This document shows positions 58,457 to 64,000 of a stretch of DNA of 64,000 bases, one piece after another. Every line of letters starts with the position of its first letter. Position 1 is the first letter of the stretch. The notes below the pieces were generated by a model. That model was not told the DNA's origin, ran no database searches, and saw nothing but the letters and a program-made list of their open reading frames with translations. The translations under genes and the position numbers were made by a program. This DNA comes from Actinotalea subterranea. GTDB lineage: Bacteria; Actinomycetota; Actinomycetes; Actinomycetales; Cellulomonadaceae. The stretch spans positions 124,001 to 188,000 of the forward strand of contig NZ_VTTP01000006.1 in the NCBI RefSeq assembly GCF_008364845.1. The letters are read 5' to 3'.

Positions 58457-60028
58457 TCAGTCGGCGAGCAGCGCGCGCATCCAGGCCTCGACGTCCTCCG
58501 GGCGCCGCGGCAGGGCGGCCGAGAGGTTCTCGTGGCCGTCCGCGGTGATGAGCACGTCGTCCTCGATGCGCACCCCGATCCCACGCAGCTCCGCCGGGAC
58601 GGCCAGGTCGTCCGACTTGAAGTACAGGCCGGGCTCGATCGTGAAGACCATCCCCGGCTCCAGGACCGCGTCGAGGTACAGCTCCCGGCGGGCCTGCGCG
58701 CAGTCGTGCACGTCCAGACCGAGGTGGTGGCTCGTCCCGTGCACCATCCACCGGCGGTGGAACTGGCCGTCGGGGTCGAGCGACTCCTCGGCCGTCCCGG
58801 GCAGCAGCCCCCACTCGGCGAGGCGCGCGGCGATGACCTCCATCGCCGCGGCGTGGACGTCGCGGAACCGCGAGCCGGGCCGGGCGACCGCGAACGCCGC
58901 GTCGGCCGCGTCCAGGACCGCCTGGTAGACCCGCCGCTGGACCTCGTCGAACGTCCCGTCGACCGGCAGCGTCCGGGTGATGTCCGCGGTGTACAGGGAC
59001 TCGACCTCGACGCCGGCGTCGACGAGCACGAGGTCGCCCTCGCGCACGCGGCCGTCGTTGCGGATCCAGTGCAGCGTGGTGGCGTGCTCGCCGGAGGCGG
59101 CGATCGTCTCGTAGCCGACAGCGTTGCCCTCCTCGCGTGCGTGGCCGTCGAAGGTCGCCTCGATGACGCGCTCACCTCGGGGGTGCTGCACCGCGCGGCC
59201 GAGCTGACGCACGACCCGCTCGAAGCCCGCGATCGTGGCCGCGACCGCCTCGCGCATCTGCCGGACCTCGTACTCGTCCTTGACGAGCCGGAGCTCGCTG
59301 AGCGCCTCCGCGAGCTCCGCGTCGGCCGCCACGAGCTCCTCGGCGTCGAGGTCCGTGTCCGCGCGGGCCTGCTCGACGGCCTCCGAGACCCCGGTGTCGG
59401 CGCCGGGCACCACCCGGACGCGCACGCCGTCGGGGCCCACGTCCTTGGCCAGCGCGGCCGCGAGCTCGTCGAGGTGTGCCGTCGCGATGCCCGTCGTGGC
59501 GGCGAGCTCCTCGAGCGTCGGGCGCGCACCGACCCAGAACTCCCCGTACCGGGCGTCCGCGAAGAACTCCTCCGTGTCCCGGCCGGACATGGGGCGGAAG
59601 TACAGGACCGCCTCGTGGCCGTCGTCGACCGGGTGCAGCACCAGGACGGCGTCGGGCTCCTGGTCCGTGCCGAGGCCCGTGAGGTGCGCGAACGCCGAGT
59701 GGGGGCGGAACCGGTAGTCCGTGTCGTTGGAGCGCGTGACCAGCGGACCGGCGGGCAGCACGAGTCGCTCACCCGGGAAGAGCTCGGAGATCCGCGCACG
59801 CCGGGCGGCGGCGTACCCGGCGACCTCGGCCGCCTCGGGCGTCGCCGCGGCACGGTCCGCCCAGCGGTCGGCGATGAAGGCGCGGAACGCGGCCGACGTC
59901 GGGCGCTGCGACCGGTTGGAGCCCCGGTCGCCGAGCGCCTGCCCGGCGGCCGGCTGGGCCGTCGCAGGCGCGGCGGCCTGCTCGGTGGTCTCACGCGGGG
60001 TCTGGTCGGCGGGGTTCAGGTCAGCCAT
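58457..60028 (-). CDS. pepP: Xaa-Pro aminopeptidase (aminopeptidase P)
   Basis: This 523-residue metallopeptidase removes an N-terminal residue before proline. An N-terminal AMP_N domain carries LFPGERLVLPAGP and YRFRPHSAFAHLTG. The pita-bread catalytic domain has metal ligands in LVDAGVEVESLYTADITRT (two Asp), GTSHHLGLDVHD (His), FTIEPGLYF (Glu) and GVRIEDDVLIT (Glu). A ~45-residue Ala/Gln-rich extension precedes AMP_N. ATG 60028 was chosen; GACGAT lies seven bases upstream, near the leaderless spacing. Confidence 0.95.
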   Translation of the reverse strand: MADLNPADQTPRETTEQAAAPATAQPAAGQALGDRGSNRSQRPTSAAFRAFIADRWADRAAATPEAAEVAGYAAARRARISELFPGERLVLPAGPLVTRSNDTDYRFRPHSAFAHLTGLGTDQEPDAVLVLHPVDDGHEAVLYFRPMSGRDTEEFFADARYGEFWVGARPTLEELAATTGIATAHLDELAAALAKDVGPDGVRVRVVPGADTGVSEAVEQARADTDLDAEELVAADAELAEALSELRLVKDEYEVRQMREAVAATIAGFERVVRQLGRAVQHPRGERVIEATFDGHAREEGNAVGYETIAASGEHATTLHWIRNDGRVREGDLVLVDAGVEVESLYTADITRTLPVDGTFDEVQRRVYQAVLDAADAAFAVARPGSRFRDVHAAAMEVIAARLAEWGLLPGTAEESLDPDGQFHRRWMVHGTSHHLGLDVHDCAQARRELYLDAVLEPGMVFTIEPGLYFKSDDLAVPAELRGIGVRIEDDVLITADGHENLSAALPRRPEDVEAWMRALLAD

Positions 60029-60121
60029 GCGCACCATCGTCCCACCTGGTGCGCAGCGACGGCCACGACGAACGGGCCCCCGTGCGGGACCCCCGTGCCG
60101 TGGAGACCCGCACGCGACCCC

Positions 60122-60133
60122 TACGCTTGACCG
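60122..60133 (+). promoter_or_regulatory. Leaderless -10 element of the PHP gene
   Basis: TACGCT (60122-60127) followed by exactly six bases and GTG 60134. Confidence 0.6.
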
Positions 60134-60976
60134 GTGCTCATCGACCTCCACACCCACTCCGTCGTCTCCGACGGGACGGATGCGCCGGCCGAGCTCATGG
60201 CAGCGGCGTCGGCCGCTGGTCTCGACGTCGTGGCGCTCACGGACCACGACACGACGGGTGGCTGGGCCGAGGCCGCCGCCGCGGTGCCCTCGACCGGCGT
60301 CGCGCTCGTGCGGGGCGCCGAGATCTCCTGCCGGGCCGACGGCATGAGCGTGCACCTCCTGAGCTACCTGCACGACCCCGAGCACCCGGGCCTGCTCGCC
60401 GAGGCGGAGCGCACGCGCGGCGCACGCCTGGACCGGGCCCGCGCGATCGTCGACCTCGTGGCTGCAGACATGGACCTGACCTGGGAGGACGTCGTGGCGC
60501 AGACGGTTCCCGGTACCACCGTGGGTCGGCCCCACATCGCCGACGCGCTCGTGGCGCGGGGCCACGTGGCCGACCGGTCGGCCGCCTTCGCGACCCTGCT
60601 CGGCGCGGGGTCGCCCTACTACGTGCCGCACTACGCGCCCGACGCCGTGCGCGCCGTGACGCTCGTACGCGAGGCCGGGGGCGTGCCCGTGCTGGCGCAC
60701 CCCGGCGCCGTCGAGCGGGGCCGCATCGTCGCGGACGGGGTCGTCGCGCAGATGGTCGACGCGGGCCTCGCCGGGATCGAGGTCGACCACCGCGACCACG
60801 ACGCGGGCCAGCGCGCGCGGCTCACGGCGCTCGCCGCCGCGCACGGGCTGCTCGTCACCGGGTCGAGCGACTACCACGGCACGGGCAAGCCGAACCGGCT
60901 CGGCGAGGGCATGACGTCGCCCGAGGTGCTCGCGGCGATCGAGGAGCAGGGGAGCATCGAGGTGGTCCGGCCGTGA
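60134..60976 (+). CDS. PHP-domain phosphoesterase (RNase AM/YciV-like)
   Basis: This 280-residue metal-dependent phosphoesterase has the PHP metal-binding motifs DLHTHSVVSDGTD (His-x-His), LTDHDTTGGW, a later His in LSYLHDPEHPG, and VLAHPGAVERG and SSDYHGTGKPNRLGEG near the end. Relatives hydrolyse 5' nucleotide ends of RNA or small nucleotides such as pAp; the substrate here is not decided by the sequence. It overlaps the marC stop-start by GTGA. Confidence 0.9.
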   Translation: MLIDLHTHSVVSDGTDAPAELMAAASAAGLDVVALTDHDTTGGWAEAAAAVPSTGVALVRGAEISCRADGMSVHLLSYLHDPEHPGLLAEAERTRGARLDRARAIVDLVAADMDLTWEDVVAQTVPGTTVGRPHIADALVARGHVADRSAAFATLLGAGSPYYVPHYAPDAVRAVTLVREAGGVPVLAHPGAVERGRIVADGVVAQMVDAGLAGIEVDHRDHDAGQRARLTALAAAHGLLVTGSSDYHGTGKPNRLGEGMTSPEVLAAIEEQGSIEVVRP

Positions 60977-61593
60977 GCAGCATCGTCGACGCGCGGTTCT
61001 TCGCCGAGGTCTTCATCACCCTGTTCGTCATCATGGACCCGCCCGGCACCGTGCCGATCTTCCTCGGGCTCACGGGCGCCATGACCGGCCGGCAGCGCAA
61101 CCGTGCGGCGCGTCAGGCGATCCTCGTCGCCTTCGGCGTGATCGTCTCCTTCGCGCTCTTCGGCCAGCAGCTCCTGTCCTACATGCACATCTCCCTGCCC
61201 GCCCTGCAGGCGTCGGGCGGCCTCCTGCTGCTGCTCGTCGCCATGGAGCTCCTCACCGGCAAGTCGGAGGAGCCGCAGCCGTCGGGCAACAAGGGCGTCA
61301 ACGTGGCGCTCGTGCCGCTCGGCACGCCCCTGCTCGCCGGGCCGGGCGCGATCGTCGCGACGATGGTCTTCGTCCAGCGCGCGTCGGAGCCCGCGCACTG
61401 GGTCTCGATCGCGCTGGGCGTCGTCGCCGTGCACGTGTGCCTGTGGCTCTCGATGAGGTTCGCGAACCTCATCCACCGGGTCCTGAAGGACAGCGGCACG
61501 ACGCTCGTGACCCGCATCGCCGGTCTGCTGCTCGCCGCGATCGCCGTCCAGCTCGTGGCGGACGCCGTGCGGGCGTTCATCCTCGCGGGCTGA
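60973..61593 (+). CDS. marC: MarC-family integral membrane protein
   Basis: This 206-residue protein has six helices and the MarC signature (FITLFVIMDPPGTVPIFLGLTGAMT) with a second copy-like segment (VPLGTPLLAGPGAIVATMVF). MarC was once linked to drug resistance, but the family's function is unresolved. It is coupled to the PHP gene. Its stop codon is the first of five in-frame TGA codons in a 9-base repeat. Confidence 0.93.
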   Translation: MSSIVDARFFAEVFITLFVIMDPPGTVPIFLGLTGAMTGRQRNRAARQAILVAFGVIVSFALFGQQLLSYMHISLPALQASGGLLLLLVAMELLTGKSEEPQPSGNKGVNVALVPLGTPLLAGPGAIVATMVFVQRASEPAHWVSIALGVVAVHVCLWLSMRFANLIHRVLKDSGTTLVTRIAGLLLAAIAVQLVADAVRAFILAG

Positions 61594-61634
61594 CCGGGCT
61601 GACCGGGCTGACCGGGATGACCGGGCTGACCGGG
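61590..61634. repeat. 9-bp tandem repeat with five in-frame stops
   Basis: Five copies of CTGACCGGG (one with A first) directly at the marC stop. TGA recurs at 61591, 61600, 61609, 61618 and 61627, all in the marC frame. Confidence 0.92.
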
Positions 61635-61711
61635 CTCACGCGTCGCGGTCGGGCCGGACCGCCTGACCGGTCCGTGCGTCCGGCCCGGCCCGCCCGCGAG
61701 CCCCGGGAACG

Positions 61712-61750
61712 ACGAAGGCCGGCCCCGCCGAGGCGGGTGCCGGCCTTCGT
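61712..61750. terminator. Long hairpin between convergent marC and DEAD helicase genes
   Basis: ACGAAGGCCGG (61712-61722) pairs with CCGGCCTTCGT (61740-61750); an inner CCCGCC/GGCGGG stem (61724-61729 with 61732-61737) closes on a two-base loop. It should serve both genes. Confidence 0.85.
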
Positions 61751-61759
61751 GACGTGCGT

Positions 61760-63532
61760 TCAGCCCTCGGCGGGTGCGCCGCCCTCGGCGGGTGCGCCGC
61801 CCTCGGCGGGTGCGCCGTCGGACTCGCCGGCCGGGCGGCCGCTGCGGGTGCGGCGGCGGCTCCGGGTGCGCGAGCGGGCGCGGCCCTCACCGGGTGCCCC
61901 GTCGGCGGTGCGCTCGGCCGCGGGGGAACCCTCGGTGCCCGCGCCCTCAGGCTGCCCCGTGCCCTCGGCGGAGGCGCCGTCCTGTGCACCGCGCCGACGA
62001 CGCTCGCCGCGCTCGGGACGGTCGTCACCCGTGCGGGCGCCCTCGCCGCGGCCCCGGCCACGGCCGCCGCGCTCCGACTTGTCCTCGCGCCCGCGCTCAC
62101 CGGAGCGGCCGGAGCGTGCGCCGCCGTCGGCGTGACCGCTCTTGCCGTGCCGCTTGCCGGTCTCGCCGAGGTCCTCGAGCGTCTCGGCGTCGAGGCCTGC
62201 GCGCACCTGGGCCGCCTTGGGCAGCCGGCCCTTGGTGCCCTCGGGGATGTCGAGGTCCGTGTAGAGGTGCGGCGAGCTCGAGTACGTCTCGACGGGCTCC
62301 GGGTAGCCGAGGTCGAGCGCCCGGTCGATGAGGCCCCAGCGCGGCATGTCGTCCCAGTCGACGAACGTCACGGCCGTGCCGGTCCGGCCCGCGCGGCCGG
62401 TGCGGCCCGTGCGGTGCAGGTACGTCTTCTCGTCTTCGGGGCACTGGTAGTTGACGACGTGCGTGACGTCGTCGACGTCGATGCCGCGGGCCGCGACGTC
62501 GGTCGCCACGAGCACGTCGATCTTGCCCGTGCGGAACGCCCGGAGCGCCTGCTCGCGGGCACCCTGGCCGAGGTCGCCGTGGATCGCACCGGCGGCGAAC
62601 CCGCGCTCCGCCAGGTCGTCGGCGACCTTCGCGGCGGTGCGCTTGGTCCGGGCGAAGACGATCGTCAGGCCGCGGCCGCGTGCCTGGAGCAGGCGTGCGA
62701 GGACCTCGACCTTGTCGAGCGCGTGGGCGCGGTAGACGACCTGCTTGATCGCCTTGAGCGTCGCGCCGTCGTCGTCCGGGTCGGTCGCGCGGATGTGGGT
62801 CGGCTGCGTCATGTAGCGGCGGGCCATCGCCACGACGGCGCCCGGCATGGTCGCGGAGAACAGCATGGTGTGGCGCGAGGCGGGCGTCTTCGCCAGGAGC
62901 TTCTCGACGTCGGGCAGGAAGCCCAGGTCCAGCATCTCGTCGGCCTCGTCGAGCACGACGGTGCGTGCGCGGGCCAGGTCGAGGATGCCCTGGTTCATCA
63001 GGTCGATCATGCGACCGGGCGTGCCCACCACGACCTCGACGCCGCGGCCGAGGGCCTCGACCTGGGGCTCGTACGCGCGGCCGCCGTAGAGCAGCACGAT
63101 GCGGACCGAGCGGTGCTTGGACGCCGTCGTCAGGTCGCCAGCGACCTGCACGGCGAGCTCGCGGGTCGGCACGATGACCAGCGCCTGCGCCTTGCCGGGC
63201 GCGGGGAGCTCGTCGAAGCCGTCCTCGCCGGGGGAGACGACGTGCTCGAGCAGGGGGATGCCGAACCCGAGGGTCTTGCCGGTACCGGTCTTCGCCTGGC
63301 CGATGATGTCGTGCCGGGACAGGGCGACCGGCAGGGTCATCGCCTGGATCGGGAACGGGTGGGTGATGCCGCCGTCGGACAGCGCCCGGACGATCTCCTC
63401 GCGGATGCCGAAGTCGGCGAACGAGGGGTTCTGGTCGCTCTGGACGGACTGCGCGGTGGCCTGGGGAGCGGTCGCGACCTGCTCGTCAGGTGCCCCGGCA
63501 CCTGCGGCGCCGGGCTCGGTGGTGGTGCTCAT
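61760..63532 (-). CDS. DEAD-box RNA helicase with disordered C-terminal tail
   Basis: This 590-residue helicase has the Q-motif region SFADFGIREEIVRAL, motif I AKTGTGKTLGFGI, Ia PTRELAVQV, II VLDEADEML, III FSATMP, V VATDVAARGIDV and VI HRTGRTGRAG. The last ~190 residues are low complexity, mixing Arg/Gly/Glu runs and three perfect GAPAEG repeats, a likely RNA-binding or condensate-prone tail. ATG 63532 (MSTTTEP) was chosen for its GAGGAC site. A longer frame upstream lies in the structured leader. Such helicases act in cold adaptation, ribosome assembly or mRNA decay. Confidence 0.95.
   Translation of the reverse strand: MSTTTEPGAAGAGAPDEQVATAPQATAQSVQSDQNPSFADFGIREEIVRALSDGGITHPFPIQAMTLPVALSRHDIIGQAKTGTGKTLGFGIPLLEHVVSPGEDGFDELPAPGKAQALVIVPTRELAVQVAGDLTTASKHRSVRIVLLYGGRAYEPQVEALGRGVEVVVGTPGRMIDLMNQGILDLARARTVVLDEADEMLDLGFLPDVEKLLAKTPASRHTMLFSATMPGAVVAMARRYMTQPTHIRATDPDDDGATLKAIKQVVYRAHALDKVEVLARLLQARGRGLTIVFARTKRTAAKVADDLAERGFAAGAIHGDLGQGAREQALRAFRTGKIDVLVATDVAARGIDVDDVTHVVNYQCPEDEKTYLHRTGRTGRAGRTGTAVTFVDWDDMPRWGLIDRALDLGYPEPVETYSSSPHLYTDLDIPEGTKGRLPKAAQVRAGLDAETLEDLGETGKRHGKSGHADGGARSGRSGERGREDKSERGGRGRGRGEGARTGDDRPERGERRRRGAQDGASAEGTGQPEGAGTEGSPAAERTADGAPGEGRARSRTRSRRRTRSGRPAGESDGAPAEGGAPAEGGAPAEG
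61763..61816. repeat. 18-bp perfect tandem repeat in the helicase tail
   Basis: Three identical copies of GCCCTCGGCGGGTGCGCC; on the minus strand they encode GAPAEG repeated at the very C-terminus. Perfect identity indicates recent expansion. Confidence 0.92.
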
Positions 63533-63737
63533 GGTGTCCTCGTCGTGTCGGCCCGACGGGGCCACACGCCTCCGCGCGGCGAGTGTGCTCGCCGCACCGG
63601 GAGCGGGCCGCGCCGTGGGCGGGGGCCGGCAGCCGATCGTGGAAGGCGCCGCCCTGGCTGGCATGCACGCGCGTGGCGCGCACCCCGCGGGCGAGGATGT
63701 CGGGACGACCGGTCAACCGATGTACGGACCCACCCTA
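63533..63737 (-). promoter_or_regulatory. Long structured 5' leader of the DEAD helicase
   Basis: TAGGGT (63737 to 63732) is the best -10, giving a leader of about 190 bases. It contains a hairpin with GCGGCGAG (63576-63583) and CTCGCCGC (63588-63595) around a four-base loop, and a second near the start codon (GGCCC/GGGCC around 63550-63563). Long folded leaders are used for cold-shock or autoregulatory control of such helicases elsewhere. Here the role is inference. Confidence 0.45.
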
Positions 63738-63789
63738 TCGGACGGCCCGCCGCACGTCCGGGAGGGTGAGTGCGCCGTCGGGCGAGGGC

Positions 63790-63801
63790 TAGCCTGGCGC
63801 G
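63790..63801 (+). promoter_or_regulatory. Leaderless -10 element of the ferritin-like gene
   Basis: TAGCCT (63790-63795) followed by exactly six bases and ATG 63802. Confidence 0.62.
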
Positions 63802-64000
63802 ATGACGACAGTCCCGCCCGAGAGCCCGCCCACCCCGTCGACGTCGCCCGTCCCGGTGGACCAGGACGCGTGCCTCGCGGTGCTCGGGATGCTCGCGTAC
63901 AGCGAGCTCGCGGCGTTCTCCCGGCTCGCGGCCGACGCGGCGCTCGCCCCCGACCTGGGGCAGCGGCTCGAGCTGAGCCGCCTCGCGGGGGTCGCGCTGA
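63802..64000 (+). CDS. Ferritin-like (MiaE_2-type) protein, N-terminal part
   Basis: The first 66 residues are visible: a Pro/Thr/Ser-rich start, then helix-forming QDACLAVLGMLAYSELAAF and SRLAADAALAPDLGQRLELS. A Glu in the AYSELAAF segment is a potential di-iron ligand. The sequence and its place beside a DEAD helicase fit the actinobacterial ferritin-like MiaE_2 family (putative hydroxylases). The gene runs off the window, so the assignment is tentative. Confidence 0.6.
   Translation, partial: MTTVPPESPPTPSTSPVPVDQDACLAVLGMLAYSELAAFSRLAADAALAPDLGQRLELSRLAGVAL

Overview
The window is very GC-rich, codes densely on both strands, uses many GTG starts, and overlaps many gene junctions by four bases (ATGA or GTGA). 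Its gene content and synteny point to a high-GC actinobacterium: PspC-domain signalling proteins, a DUF6350 membrane protein beside purN, DUF3017, ROK and DeoR sugar regulators, and an MgtE_N/DUF1003/Mrp block. A huge secreted starch-debranching enzyme and a chemoreceptor suggest a motile, polysaccharide-degrading member of the Micrococcales, perhaps near Cellulomonas; that placement is inference. About 50 genes were called, all chromosomal in character. No insertion sequence, prophage, CRISPR array, tRNA or rRNA was recognised.

Layout. 1-4.6 kb: the tail of an unknown gene, then a divergent envelope-stress-like unit (PspC/LiaF-like protein and partner facing a PspC-histidine kinase and LuxR regulator). 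4.7-8.9 kb: a chemoreceptor behind a flagellar-type promoter, and pcrA/uvrD. 9-13 kb: a G-quadruplex-prone stretch, sucCD, a DUF6350 membrane protein. 13.5-18 kb: purN and purH, separated by an epimerase/TetR pair; purH has a ZTP riboswitch. 18-21 kb: an FAD reductase, DUF3017 protein and aquaporin. 21-23.7 kb: icd, mdh and a DUF167 gene. 23.8-29.7 kb: a 1961-residue two-headed amylase/pullulanase. 29.8-35.6 kb: an orphan sugar-binding lipoprotein divergent from a ROK regulator plus XylFGH-like transporter. 35.7-41.4 kb: purU, a GNAT, a Zur-box-preceded AztD zinc chaperone, and glyA-folD behind a second ZTP riboswitch. 41.5-44.7 kb: a VOC protein, exonuclease III and a divergent family-A polymerase. 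44.7-49.6 kb: a lipoprotein/adaptor/ATPase/permease export operon. 49.9-53.2 kb: deoR-galT-galK. 53.4-58.4 kb: Mrp, DUF1003, a soluble MgtE_N-CBS protein, a GSP17M-like protein and an SPFH/ribbon-helix-helix pair. 58.5-64 kb: aminopeptidase P, PHP phosphoesterase, MarC, a DEAD-box helicase and the start of a ferritin-like MiaE_2 gene.

How the parts work together. sucCD, icd and mdh are citric-acid-cycle genes, and sucC and icd share a similar palindrome in their promoters. purN, purH, purU, glyA and folD all make or use formyl-tetrahydrofolate, and two of those units carry ZTP riboswitches, so one-carbon supply is linked to purine demand. The pullulanase, XylFGH-like and gal units form a carbohydrate theme, each with its own local regulator or operator.

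Global signals. At least 14 start codons lie exactly six bases behind a -10-like hexamer, the signature of leaderless mRNAs, and one divergent pair shares the central TA of two overlapping -10 boxes. Three genes end in tandem repeats that place extra stop codons in frame. Function calls rest on motif recognition and remembered family knowledge; no database search was run.
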